Of a stretch of DNA of 58,023 nt, positions 47,856 to 56,874 are shown piece after piece. Each line of letters begins with the position of its first letter. Within the stretch, counting starts at the first letter, position 1. Where the stretch lies: assembly GCA_038731975.1 (NCBI GenBank), contig JAVYQJ010000002.1:1-58023 (forward strand), read 5' to 3'. A program made the translations under genes and the position numbers. A model generated the notes under the pieces. It worked only from the letters and a program-made list of their open reading frames with translations, did no database searches and was not told the DNA's origin. The stretch comes from Thermofilaceae archaeon (GTDB lineage Archaea; Thermoproteota; Thermoprotei; Thermofilales; Thermofilaceae).

Positions 47856-49387
47856 CTGATGGGGGGTTCCCAGTTCCTGAGGAACTCGAGGTCCTGCGTG
47901 AAGAGAAGCCTGATGTCATCGACTCCCAGCACGGTCATCGCAATCCTGTCAATCCCGATCCCCCACGCCGCCACGTTAGCCCCCTTCACACCCAGCGGCT
48001 CCAGGACCTCCGGCCTGAACATCCCGCCCGGGAAAACCTCGATCCAGCCCAGCTTGGGGTGCTTGATGAAGCCCTCAACGCTGGGCTCGGTGAACGGGAA
48101 GTATGCGGGCTTGATCTTCACGGGCCCCAAGCCGAGCCTCCTGGCCAACTCCTCGAAGAACCCGATTAAGTGCCTGAGAGTTACTCGCTTGCTCACGATG
48201 ATACCCTCGAGCTGGTAGAACTCCATGCTGTGCTTCGCGTCGAGGTTCTCGGGTCTGAAGACCCTGTCGAGGGCGAAGCACCGGTACTCCCCCTCACCCT
48301 TCGAGTAGAGGGTTCTCACCGACACGGCCGTCGTCTGAGTCCTCAGGATCAGCCGAGTGGCTCTGAGGGGATCCCACCTGTAGCCCCAACCCTTTGAGCC
48401 GGTTCCGCCGCCGTGCTCGTGGACCGCTTTCACCCTTTCCAGCAGCCCCGCGTCCCTTACGAAGCCGTGCGTGGGGTACTTGACGAAGAAGGTATCGTGG
48501 ATCTCCCTGGCGGGGTGATCTTGGGCCTGGAAGAGGGCATCAAAGTTCCAGAGCTCCAGCTCGACGTGAGGCCCTTTCATCTCCTCGAACCCCATCGCCA
48601 CCAGCGTCTCCCTCACCTCATCGAGGAACTCGAGGTAGGGATGCTTCCGACCCGGGTATACGCGGGGCGGCGGCAGGCTTAAATCGTACTCCTTGAAAAC
48701 CGCGCTCCTCCACTCCCCGCTGATTATCATCTCCGGAGTCAGGGCGGTTACGACTCTGGCCGCGCGCAGCGCCCCCGACTCCAGCAGCCTCCTCGCCTCC
48801 TCCGTCAGCGCGAGGTACAGCTCTGAAACCCTCCTCACGGAGACCAGCCTGCGCCGCCTCAGCTGCTCCAGGAGCTCGGGCGCGACGGGGGCTCCCGCAC
48901 CCACCCTCACCAGCGCCTCCCTAAGCCCGCGAGCCTCGCCTACAGCCCTCTTCAGGGCTTCAGCATCCTCGAGAATGACTGTGGTGTCCCTCACCCTCAC
49001 AGCACCGAACCTGGCCAGGTGCTGCAAACCGATTCTAACCTCCTCATCGGTCAAACTCAAGCCCAACCGCTCGGCCAGGGAGCTGAGCTCGCCCAGCTGC
49101 GCACCACCGCACCTCTCAAGGATCAAACCCAGCTTCTCCTCCGGCATCAGTGAGCGAGCGTACCTTCTCCCCTCCTCGGTGAGCTCGATTCTCTCCACAG
49201 ATCTCTTCTCCACGCTCAGCAACCCCCTAACCCTCAGCTCCTCGACGAAACGCATCAAATCCTCGCGCCTCTGCCCAAGCTGCGAAGCCACCTCGTCGAG
49301 GCTCTTCACACCGGCAGAAATCGCTTCGAGAATACCCTTCAACCTCTCATCTAGAACCAAAATTGGCGCTCCATCACCCACCGCCAC
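47849..49387 (-). CDS. pheS: Phenylalanyl-tRNA synthetase alpha subunit
   Basis: A 512-residue protein from the GTG at 49387; the open frame reaches 49489, but a TATA-like box (49408-49415) lies 21-28 nt before 49387. The N-terminal part holds winged-helix tRNA-binding modules. The catalytic domain has class II motifs: FLDEVRETLVAMGFEEMKGP (motif 1 region), TTAVSVRTLY...CFALDRVFRPENLDA (motif 2) and NVAAWGIGIDRIAMTVLGV (motif 3). It is the archaeal type. Confidence 0.93.
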   Translation of the reverse strand: MAVGDGAPILVLDERLKGILEAISAGVKSLDEVASQLGQRREDLMRFVEELRVRGLLSVEKRSVERIELTEEGRRYARSLMPEEKLGLILERCGGAQLGELSSLAERLGLSLTDEEVRIGLQHLARFGAVRVRDTTVILEDAEALKRAVGEARGLREALVRVGAGAPVAPELLEQLRRRRLVSVRRVSELYLALTEEARRLLESGALRAARVVTALTPEMIISGEWRSAVFKEYDLSLPPPRVYPGRKHPYLEFLDEVRETLVAMGFEEMKGPHVELELWNFDALFQAQDHPAREIHDTFFVKYPTHGFVRDAGLLERVKAVHEHGGGTGSKGWGYRWDPLRATRLILRTQTTAVSVRTLYSKGEGEYRCFALDRVFRPENLDAKHSMEFYQLEGIIVSKRVTLRHLIGFFEELARRLGLGPVKIKPAYFPFTEPSVEGFIKHPKLGWIEVFPGGMFRPEVLEPLGVKGANVAAWGIGIDRIAMTVLGVDDIRLLFTQDLEFLRNWEPPIRW

Positions 49388-49407
49388 TCCAACCCCAGCA
49401 TCGCACG

Positions 49408-49415
49408 TTTTTAAA
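49408..49415 (-). promoter_or_regulatory. TATA box of pheST
   Basis: TTTAAAAA on the minus strand lies 21-28 nt before the GTG at 49387 and fixes the leaderless start of pheS. Confidence 0.5.
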
Positions 49416-49585
49416 CCTTTAATCACCGAGTAGGCGGTGATGAATGTCACCCTTTGCCGAGCGATGAGCGGAGTGGCCAGGTCTGACATTCCCTAAACCC
49501 TCTAAATAACCTTCCGCCAACAACCTCCCCCCAAAACAACACCCCACGATTTAACAGCTGAACAAACCAGATTTCGTGAGTAACC

Positions 49586-49711
49586 ATGCGCTCCCTCGAG
49601 GAGGTTCGCGAGAGAATAATTAGGGCTTTAAGCATCACGAAAAGTGATGGAACGTGCACACTCAGCGCAGCTAGATACCTCAAGATAAGCGCGACCCGTG
49701 CCCACAAGTAG
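49586..49711 (+). CDS. Possible 41-residue protein before XPD-like helicase
   Basis: From the ATG at 49586 to TAG at 49709-49711, 41 residues with an HTH-like content (LEEVRERIIRALSITKSDG, then TLSAARYLKISATRAHK). It overlaps the helicase start by 14 bp and fills the gap between pheS and the helicase. It may be a leader peptide or small regulator, or a non-coding frame; no RBS is clear. Confidence 0.3.
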   Translation: MRSLEEVRERIIRALSITKSDGTCTLSAARYLKISATRAHK

Positions 49712-51131
49712 CTGGCCGGTTGAGCCCCGGCCAGGGCAGCTGGAGCGAGCGAGAGAAATTGCATACCTGCTAGCTGAAGGTAGGCGAGTTCTTTTCTCTG
49801 CTCCAACGGGTTGGGGTAAGACGTTAACAGTGATCGCTGCCCTTACTGAGGTGAAGCTCTTCCCGGCTGTCTGGTTTGTTAGGGCTCTCGCCGTGGGCGA
49901 GAGAATCGCTGAAGACGCATCCAAATGGGGCTTGAGTACATTCATTGCCGCTGGGCGCGAACGGACATGCCTGCAACGACGCGTTGCTGACGTTGGCGAT
50001 TTCTGCAGGTACTACAAGTACAGGTGTTCCTACTTCCGGCTACCCCCCTACGTACGTGCTAAGAACTTCGCCGAGCTGGTTGAGAGGGGGCGCGCCGAGG
50101 GATGGTGCCCCTACTATGCTCAGGATCTCGTCGAGTGCGATATTTTGATCCAGAATTACCTTAAGTGCACAAGATGGCTCCATTCGCCTAAAGCCTTTAT
50201 CGTGGATGAGGCTCACAACCTCCTGCTGCCCCGCGAGAGGACGTACTCGATATCCCGCATCATTGAAACCATCGCTGCGGCCAAGCAGCTCGGAGCGAGC
50301 GATAGGCTGCTTCGCAACCTAGAATCCGTGTTGAGGTACATGCTGGTTAGAGATGGGGTGATCGATGCGACGCTGTACCTCAACGAGGAGGATGTTAACG
50401 AGCTATGGAGGTTGCACGTGCAAGGACTCGAAGATGGAGTCAGCCTGAGACCGCTGCTAGATCTCACGTCCATTGCTTACGTCGAAGGGGAGCGGGTCAC
50501 AGTTTACACCCCTCAACCCCAGCTGCCGTACCGTCCCGTAATTTTCGTTAGCGCGACAATGCCTCCAGGGGCCGAGCAGCTCCTGGGGGCTGAAGCCGTA
50601 GTACGAGTCCCCTGGCTAACTAAGCCAAAGTGTAAAGTAGTTACTAGTGTTACAACGAGATTCGAGGAATTTGACACAAAGGTGGTGCTCAGCTACAGGA
50701 GGGTTCTCGTAGATATCGCTAGGGATTTCGAACGGGTGCTAGTATTCGTTCCCAGCGAAAGGGTCGCGCGAGAGCTTCGCGGTGTGGCGAACTTTGAAGA
50801 GTGCGTACCTCCCCCCGACTGGCGTGGCATCCTTATGTTGCGCGCTCGCGGCCGATTCAGCGAAGGGGTGGATCTTCCGGCTGATGCAGTTGTAATCGCG
50901 GGTGCACCCTTCCTACCGCCGAGCGTTGGAGAGTGGCTTGCACGACAGCTGAGGAGAATTGGCATCCAGGACCCCGTAAGGGCTGCTATCGATCTCCCCA
51001 TGCTGATAACAACGCTGCAATGCATAGGTAGAGCCTGGAGAGACCCTTCAAAACCCCCCTTGGTAGTATTAGCCGATCATCGCTTCGAAAGGTACACAGC
51101 AGTGCTAAGGGAGTTCCTTGAGATCGAGTAG
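49698..51131 (+). CDS. XPD/DinG-type Fe-S DNA helicase
   Basis: A 477-residue SF2 helicase. Motif I SAPTGWGKT (about residue 34), motif II VDEAH (about 164) and motif VI QCIGRAWR (near the end) are clear. Between motif I and II four cysteines (ERTC, DFC, YRC, GWC) match the 4Fe-4S cluster domain of XPD-family 5'-3' helicases. It is shorter than XPD (about 550 residues in archaea). It likely works in repair or DNA unwinding. It is convergent with nrdG, whose stop lies 1 bp beyond. Confidence 0.8.
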   Translation: MPTSSWPVEPRPGQLERAREIAYLLAEGRRVLFSAPTGWGKTLTVIAALTEVKLFPAVWFVRALAVGERIAEDASKWGLSTFIAAGRERTCLQRRVADVGDFCRYYKYRCSYFRLPPYVRAKNFAELVERGRAEGWCPYYAQDLVECDILIQNYLKCTRWLHSPKAFIVDEAHNLLLPRERTYSISRIIETIAAAKQLGASDRLLRNLESVLRYMLVRDGVIDATLYLNEEDVNELWRLHVQGLEDGVSLRPLLDLTSIAYVEGERVTVYTPQPQLPYRPVIFVSATMPPGAEQLLGAEAVVRVPWLTKPKCKVVTSVTTRFEEFDTKVVLSYRRVLVDIARDFERVLVFVPSERVARELRGVANFEECVPPPDWRGILMLRARGRFSEGVDLPADAVVIAGAPFLPPSVGEWLARQLRRIGIQDPVRAAIDLPMLITTLQCIGRAWRDPSKPPLVVLADHRFERYTAVLREFLEIE

Positions 51132-51132
51132 G

Positions 51133-51906
51133 TTAAGGTTTGCGTGTCCCTTCCTCTAGTGTTCTGTAGTATGTTTCTAGGCTCGTGGTGACAGTGACTC
51201 TTCTCGCGCAGTCAGCTACCTCCTGTGCGGGTGTGGCTGGGCGCCGGGCGAAGTCGCCTTTCACCCCCTCGTAGGGGATGAACTGCTGGACCACGTAGAT
51301 CACCCTGCCGGTCGCTTTTCGCGTGAGCTCCTCCAGCTCCTCTGCTATCCTCACAGCATCGTCGCATGTAAGGAGGCCTGGCACGAGTGTCGTTCTGAGC
51401 TCGAGGAAGGGTACGCTCAATCCGATCCCTATGCTCGCGGCCACGTCCTTCACAACCCTCTCCGCCAACCTCAAGCTGACTCCTGTGACCTTCGCGTAGA
51501 GCTGCGGGTCGCTGAGCGGGGCTTTCACGTCGATCGCCAGGTGGTAGAGGAGGGGGGCGAGGCGCTCAAGGGCCTTCGGGTGCGTCCCGTTCGTGTCGAG
51601 GCTGATAGGCAGGTTGAGCTGGCTGCGGACGCGCTGAAAGAGGTTGAGTAGAGCCCTGTGCTGGAGCAGAGGTTCTCCACCTGTGACGTGGAGCACGTCG
51701 ATAAATGCCTTTGCCTTCTCAAGGGCTTCCAGGATCTCGCTGACCCTCACGTAGCGGGCGCCAACCCCCTTCGCCAGTTCGGCGTTGGAGCACCAGGGGC
51801 ACTTCAGGTTGCACCGGGCGAGCCAGACGGTGAAGGAGACGTGCCCCAGGACGTCTACGAGGCTTACCTCCCTCCAACCCCCGACGAGCAGGACCTCCTC
51901 GCTCAT
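51133..51906 (-). CDS. nrdG: Anaerobic ribonucleotide reductase activating enzyme (NrdG)
   Basis: A 257-residue radical SAM activase. The 4Fe-4S motif is CNLKCPWC (CxxxCxxC, about residue 32), followed by VLHVTGGEPLLQ and ISLDTNGTHP. It generates the glycyl radical on NrdD. It overlaps nrdD by 4 bp (ATGA). It is longer than Escherichia coli NrdG (154 residues), as is common for archaeal activases. Its start is well supported by the overlap. Confidence 0.88.
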   Translation of the reverse strand: MSEEVLLVGGWREVSLVDVLGHVSFTVWLARCNLKCPWCSNAELAKGVGARYVRVSEILEALEKAKAFIDVLHVTGGEPLLQHRALLNLFQRVRSQLNLPISLDTNGTHPKALERLAPLLYHLAIDVKAPLSDPQLYAKVTGVSLRLAERVVKDVAASIGIGLSVPFLELRTTLVPGLLTCDDAVRIAEELEELTRKATGRVIYVVQQFIPYEGVKGDFARRPATPAQEVADCARRVTVTTSLETYYRTLEEGTRKP

Positions 51907-53828
51907 CCGGCTATGCTGGTGTACTGCTTCCGCAGCTTAAACTCGCTCCTTTTGCCCGGGTTCCACTGGCGTACCGGCCTGTAGTAACCCACGATTCGGC
52001 TCCAGACCTCCGCCTGAGCCTCGCACCTGGGGCACGTCCAGTAGGTGCCGACGCTGCTCCAGCCGCAGCTGCGGCAGACGCTGATCGTCGGCGTAATGGA
52101 GAAGTAGACGACCTTAGTGTTCGTGGCGATCCTGTACACCAGCTTCTTCAACGCCTGGGGGTCGGGCTGCTCGTTTAGGAAGAGGTGCATCATTACACCG
52201 CCGGTGAACTCCTGCTGGACTTCGCCCTCCAGCAGCGCCCTCTCGTGGATGGGCAGGTCGGCGTAGTAGGGCACGATGCTGTTGCTGTAGAAGGGCGCGC
52301 TCCCGTCGCTCGGGATGCACACCTCGCCCATCCGCAGCTCCTCCCTGAACAGCTGGCTGTCCGATAGCGCCAGCTTGTAGCCCGTGCTCTCGCCTGGCAC
52401 CTCCTCCACGTTGTACAGGTAGCCGTCTGCCTCTTCGCACTCTCTGGCGAAGTCTCGAACGAGGCTTACGATCCTCCTCTCAACTTCGATCGCCTCTCTA
52501 ATCGCCCTCCTAGACCCTTCAATCCAGAGCTTGGGGTCCCTTAGCATATTGGCGGCAGCCTCCGGAAGCCCGATGAGGCCGAAAGTGTTGAAGTGGTGGT
52601 TGAAGTGCCCGAGGTAGATGCGCGTGATCGGCATTAAACCAGTTCTCAAGCTCCTCTCGTACCTCGCCCTCCAGGTGAGTAGGACCCTCCTCGCCAGCTG
52701 CAAGCGCTCGATCATCAGCTCCTCGAAAACGTCCCACTCCCCCTTGCTGAGCGCGGCTGCTCTGGGCACGTTGATCGTCACGACCCCTATGCTCCCCGTC
52801 GCGTCGGGTAAGGCCCAAACACCGTAGGCTTTGCTCCCCTCCCTCGCCTTGAGGAAGGTCTCGAAGGCGTCCTCCGCGTCGGCGTAGCTCAACTTAAGCT
52901 CGAGTCCGCGGGAGTGGTTCAGCACGTGATTCACATCGATCGTGAGGCGGCAGCACATGCTGTAGAGCGCCTCAACGTTGCTCGCATAGCCGTTCAGGAG
53001 GTAGGCGCTACCCCTCCGAGCCAGGGTTTCAAAGATCAAGTCTGTCAACTCGCCCCACCTCCTCCCCTCCCAGTCGAAGTTCTTGGTGAGCATCAGCGTT
53101 GGGATCGGGAACGTGAAGGGCTGGCCTACCGCATCGCCCTCGCCGTAGAGCTCGAAGAGCGCCTTGTCAACCGTCAGAGCCTCATCCAGGAAGTCGCCCA
53201 GCGAGCCCACCCTCTCCCCACCCACAACCGCGCTTCCCTCGAGCATGTCTCTGCTCGTGTCGAGGACGAGCGTGATGTTCGTGAACGGGGATTGGTAACC
53301 CGCTCTCGCCGGGTAGTTCAGCTCGAATAGCATCGCCTGGAGCGCCTGCTTGACTCGATCGTAGCTGAGACTGTCGTGCGCCGCAAAGGGAGCCGCGTAG
53401 AGGTCGAAGGCGCTCGTCGCTTGAGCGCCAGTGAACTCTTGGGCAGCCATGAAGAAGAAGTTGGTTAGGTGGGAGACCGCCGTATCGAAGTGCCTGGCCG
53501 GTCGGCTTACTACGCTGGGAGTCTTTAACCCGAGCTCGAGTATCCTCCTGTAGCTCCAGCCTATGCAGTAGGGTATCCAGAGCGAGTCGGGCAACTTGTG
53601 AATGTGGATATCACCCCTGTAGTGGGCCTCCACAGCGTCTGAGGGCAGGTAGGACTTCAATACGTCAGGTACTTCGACTAGCTTCTCGAAGAGAAAGTTC
53701 CTAAAGTTGCTGAAACTGAAGTTCGTGTTAGCGTTTTCGAAGACCTCCCAATCCGCACGCTTCATGTACGATTTCTCCAGCTCCTCAACCCTCACACCCC
53801 TTTTCTCCAGGAGAACCCCACCATCCAT
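51903..53828 (-). CDS. nrdD: Anaerobic ribonucleotide reductase, class III (NrdD)
   Basis: A 641-residue enzyme that makes deoxyribonucleotides without oxygen. The C-terminal part has the zinc ribbon CRSCGWSSVGTYWTCPRC, and the glycyl radical region SRIVGYYRPV with WNPGKRSEF near the end. Substrate-site features include HYRGDIHIHKLPDS and ANTNFSFSNFRN. The N-terminus begins directly with the catalytic domain, with no clear ATP-cone, so allosteric control may differ. Together with nrdG it marks a strictly anaerobic lifestyle. Confidence 0.93.
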   Translation of the reverse strand: MDGGVLLEKRGVRVEELEKSYMKRADWEVFENANTNFSFSNFRNFLFEKLVEVPDVLKSYLPSDAVEAHYRGDIHIHKLPDSLWIPYCIGWSYRRILELGLKTPSVVSRPARHFDTAVSHLTNFFFMAAQEFTGAQATSAFDLYAAPFAAHDSLSYDRVKQALQAMLFELNYPARAGYQSPFTNITLVLDTSRDMLEGSAVVGGERVGSLGDFLDEALTVDKALFELYGEGDAVGQPFTFPIPTLMLTKNFDWEGRRWGELTDLIFETLARRGSAYLLNGYASNVEALYSMCCRLTIDVNHVLNHSRGLELKLSYADAEDAFETFLKAREGSKAYGVWALPDATGSIGVVTINVPRAAALSKGEWDVFEELMIERLQLARRVLLTWRARYERSLRTGLMPITRIYLGHFNHHFNTFGLIGLPEAAANMLRDPKLWIEGSRRAIREAIEVERRIVSLVRDFARECEEADGYLYNVEEVPGESTGYKLALSDSQLFREELRMGEVCIPSDGSAPFYSNSIVPYYADLPIHERALLEGEVQQEFTGGVMMHLFLNEQPDPQALKKLVYRIATNTKVVYFSITPTISVCRSCGWSSVGTYWTCPRCEAQAEVWSRIVGYYRPVRQWNPGKRSEFKLRKQYTSIAG

Positions 53829-53927
53829 ACTAAGTACAATTACACTGTCATAGGCGAGAATATAAGGCAGTCCACTAGCTTGCCGAAAGTATTAACCATG
53901 AAGGATCTAAGGGCATTCTCACAGCGT

Positions 53928-54425
53928 TTACACCAAACCTACGTCGATCCTAAACCGGTTACGGGGGATCACCCTTCCGGTGGAAGCGATCAACTCTTCC
54001 ACGAATGTCGAGTAGAAGGGTAGTCCGAGCAGCTCCCTCACAATCTCTCTAGCAAGTTCTCTTACTTCCTCTCCGGGTGGACGACCTCCGTAAAGTCTGA
54101 CCGCTGGGCAATTACGGAGAGCCCAGGGGTGCACGGCAACCCCCTCCTCCGAGTACGCGAATGGGAAAAGCCGGCACACGGCTGGCCGCAGGTCGTATAT
54201 CGTGCACACCCCCTTCCTGTAGAAGTAGCAGGCGTTACCTCTGCGGCGTAGAGTAAAGCAGAGCTCTACGCCCAGACTTCTCAGGCAACCCGATGCTTCA
54301 ACTGCTTCAATAGCTCCTATGACGCGCCAAGCTCCCCTCTTCACCCAATCTTCCAAGTCCGAGAGCACTACTATCGGTGCGAGGCTCCTGCAGCACCTAC
54401 CGCACCTGAGGCATTTGAACTCCAT
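53928..54425 (-). CDS. YkgJ-type cysteine-cluster protein
   Basis: A 165-residue protein with the N-terminal CLRCGRCCR cluster and further cysteines in GVCTIYDLRPAVCRLFPFAY and RNCPA, the pattern of the YkgJ/CxxCxxCC family. The family probably binds Fe-S or zinc; its function is not known. It diverges from the corrinoid protein gene, which begins 55 bp away. Confidence 0.8.
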   Translation of the reverse strand: MEFKCLRCGRCCRSLAPIVVLSDLEDWVKRGAWRVIGAIEAVEASGCLRSLGVELCFTLRRRGNACYFYRKGVCTIYDLRPAVCRLFPFAYSEEGVAVHPWALRNCPAVRLYGGRPPGEEVRELAREIVRELLGLPFYSTFVEELIASTGRVIPRNRFRIDVGLV

Positions 54426-54451
54426 AGACCGTAACCACGTGGAAACAACGC

Positions 54452-54459
54452 ATAAATAC
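54452..54459 (+). promoter_or_regulatory. TATA box of the corrinoid protein gene
   Basis: ATAAATAC lies 22-29 nt before the ATG at 54481, so a leaderless transcript would start at that codon. An open frame extending upstream to 54319 is therefore not the real start. Confidence 0.5.
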
Positions 54460-54480
54460 TCGTCCCAGAGCCGCTCCCCG

Positions 54481-55131
54481 ATGGAAGGGCTCTACGCGAA
54501 AATCAGGGATGCGTTCCTAAGCTTCGATTTCGAAGGGGTAAAGGCCCTCGTTAGAGAGGCGCTCGCTAAGGGCGCTTCCCCTAACGAGGTTATTGAGCGC
54601 GCTCTGAGACCAGCTATGGAGGAAGCGGGGAGGAGGTTTGAGAAAGGAGAGTTCTTCCTGGCGGAGCTCGTCGTAGCGGGCGACCTGTTCAAGGAGGTTA
54701 TGGACGAGATCCTCGTGCCCGAGATCCAGAAGCAGGGTGGCTCGACCAGGAGCCTCGGGACCGTTGTGATCGGCACTGTAAGGGGCGACCTGCACGATAT
54801 TGGGAAGAGCATCGTGGCTACAATGCTCAGGGCCGCGGGGTTCAACGTCATCGATCTCGGCGTCGACGTTCCGCCCGAAAAGTTCGTGCAAGCTGCTATT
54901 GAGCACAAAGCCGACATCGTAGCAATGTCAGCTCTCCTCACAACTACGATGCTGGAGATGAAGAACGTGATCGAGGAGCTGAAGAAGGCCGGCATCCGCG
55001 ATAAGGTTAAAGTGGTGGTCGGGGGGGCTGCGGTCACGGAGGACTTTGCGAGGAGCATCGGAGCTGACGGGTATGGGGAGGACGCGGTCAAGGGAGTGAA
55101 GGTCTGTAAGGAGCTTTTAGGGATAAAGTAG
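54481..55131 (+). CDS. Corrinoid (B12)-binding methyl-carrier protein
   Basis: A 216-residue protein of the MtaC/MtbC/MtsC type. The N-terminal 85 residues form the helical cap (ASPNEVIERALRPAMEEAGR). The B12-binding Rossmann domain has GDLHDIGKSIVATMLRAAGF, the DxHxxG motif with the cobalt-binding His, and VDVPPEKFVQ. Such proteins carry methyl groups from methylamines, methanol or methoxy compounds to a methyltransferase. The next gene is a RACo-like activator that would keep the cobalt reduced. No methyltransferase is visible in the window. Confidence 0.9.
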   Translation: MEGLYAKIRDAFLSFDFEGVKALVREALAKGASPNEVIERALRPAMEEAGRRFEKGEFFLAELVVAGDLFKEVMDEILVPEIQKQGGSTRSLGTVVIGTVRGDLHDIGKSIVATMLRAAGFNVIDLGVDVPPEKFVQAAIEHKADIVAMSALLTTTMLEMKNVIEELKKAGIRDKVKVVVGGAAVTEDFARSIGADGYGEDAVKGVKVCKELLGIK

Positions 55132-55158
55132 TGGTAGGAGCTCCTCGCGAGATACGCC

Positions 55159-56874
55159 ATGCCGATAGTAGAGGTTAGGGGGATAGGTTTTTTCGATGCG
55201 AAAGAGGGCGAAAACCTTCTAGCGCTGATAAGAAGGCATGGCGTAACGCTCCCAGCGGGGTGCGGAGGTTTAGGGCTCTGCGGCATGTGCCGAGTCAGGG
55301 TCGTTAGAGGGGAGCTCACAGCCCCAACGCGGAGGGAAATCGAAATACTCGTCGATCGACTGGAAGAGGGGTGGAGACTCGCCTGCCAGGCTCAGGTGAT
55401 CGGTGATACGACCCTGGAGATCCAAGCGATCAGGCGAGAAACCCCCAAAGCTAGAGTTAGACCACCTGTTCGGATCACACCACCAGCCATCTTCGTACCA
55501 GTGAGAGTGGAGAGGGGGGAGCCTTCGTACGAGGAGGAACTAATATCGTCTCTAAGGACGCTTGGGGTTCACGCTACGAAGCTATCCCTTTCCGCCCTGA
55601 ACTCGCTGGCCCAGAGAAGCTCGGGCGTGGCTGTCATCGTTGAAGATGAAGTCTTGGACGTGAGCGACACCTACTCGGGCTACGGCCTAGCGGTAGACGT
55701 AGGGACGACAAGCGTGGCAGCATCCCTGGTAGACCTGGTGAGTGGAGCAGTAACCGCTGAAAGGGTGAGTCTCAACGCCCAGCTGAAGTACGGTTCAGAT
55801 ATCATCAGCCGGATACGCTACGCGTTGCAGGAGCCCGACGGAACAGCTAGATTGCAGCAAGCCGTAGTAGACACGGTCAACAGGCTCCTCGATGAGATGG
55901 GGGCCCGAGCAGATAAAGTCTACAGGGTTGTTGTGGCGGGAAACTCGGTTATGCTCCACCTGTTCTTCGGTGCGAATCCAAGGACTCTGGGCTTTCTACC
56001 ATTTAGACCCCTCTACCGTAGGCAGATGAGGGCAAGGGGCAGGGATCTCGGTCTCACCGTTCACCCCGACGCCCACGTGGTATCACTCCCGATACTCGGC
56101 GGCTACGTGGGAGGAGACGTAGTGGGAGACATCCTTTCAGCAGATCTGTCTGGATACGACAAGGCCATGCTGATCGACGTGGGAACTAACGGGGAGATCG
56201 TATTGAAGAAAGACGACGCTTACCTCGCCGCTTCCACACCCGCCGGTCCAGCTTTCGAGGGCGTCGGGCTCCACTCGGGGATGATGGCAGTCGAGGGTGC
56301 TATCGAGAAGGTGAGAGTGTTGGGGGCCCGCGAAATCGAGTACTCGACGATAGGGGGCACCGAAGCGAAGGGCATCTGCGGTTCAGGATACGTGGACCTG
56401 CTCGCCGAGTTGCTAAAAGCAGGAATCCTATCGAGGGATGGCAGGCTACTCGACGGCCCCCGCGTGAGGGAGGTTGGGGGTGTAAAAGCGTTCGTTGTAG
56501 ATGAGGAGAGGGGGATTATGCTGACGCAGCTTGACGTGAGGAAGCTCCAGCTTGCTGTGACCGCGGTGAAGTTTACGGCAAAGTACCTCTTGAAGGTTGG
56601 CGGCGTTAACGTCGAGAGCCTGGAAGCGATCGTTGTCGCCGGCGATTTCGGCTATCACTTAGACCCTCGGAACGCGATGGAGATTGGGCTGCTACCCAGG
56701 GTTGATGAAAGTGCGATCAGGTACATAGGCAATGGATCACTGACAGGCGCGGAGATGTACATGCTGTCTGATGAAGCGCGAAAAACGGCGGAGGAGCTGC
56801 TAGCTAAATGTAGGGTTCTCGACGTTCCCCGAGAGGAGAGAGACTTCATCTCCGAGCTTAAGCTCTCGTGGTGA
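55159..56874 (+). CDS. RACo-like reductive activator of corrinoid protein
   Basis: A 571-residue protein. The N-terminal 85 residues form a 2Fe-2S ferredoxin domain with C35, C41, C44 and a fourth Cys in LACQAQ. A linker follows (about 85-165), then an ASKHA ATPase core with VDVGTTSVAASLVDL, LPILGGYVGGDVVGDIL and LIDVGTNGEIVLK. This matches RACo, which uses ATP to bring Co(II) corrinoid back to Co(I). It lies 27 bp after the corrinoid protein gene and is surely its partner. Its end overlaps the convergent maturation protease gene by 75 bp. Confidence 0.88.
   Translation: MPIVEVRGIGFFDAKEGENLLALIRRHGVTLPAGCGGLGLCGMCRVRVVRGELTAPTRREIEILVDRLEEGWRLACQAQVIGDTTLEIQAIRRETPKARVRPPVRITPPAIFVPVRVERGEPSYEEELISSLRTLGVHATKLSLSALNSLAQRSSGVAVIVEDEVLDVSDTYSGYGLAVDVGTTSVAASLVDLVSGAVTAERVSLNAQLKYGSDIISRIRYALQEPDGTARLQQAVVDTVNRLLDEMGARADKVYRVVVAGNSVMLHLFFGANPRTLGFLPFRPLYRRQMRARGRDLGLTVHPDAHVVSLPILGGYVGGDVVGDILSADLSGYDKAMLIDVGTNGEIVLKKDDAYLAASTPAGPAFEGVGLHSGMMAVEGAIEKVRVLGAREIEYSTIGGTEAKGICGSGYVDLLAELLKAGILSRDGRLLDGPRVREVGGVKAFVVDEERGIMLTQLDVRKLQLAVTAVKFTAKYLLKVGGVNVESLEAIVVAGDFGYHLDPRNAMEIGLLPRVDESAIRYIGNGSLTGAEMYMLSDEARKTAEELLAKCRVLDVPREERDFISELKLSW

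Noticed and set aside
48693-49433. 246-codon rightward frame opposite pheS
   Set aside because: It is antisense to the strong pheS gene and Ser/Leu-rich, typical of a shadow in GC-rich coding DNA.
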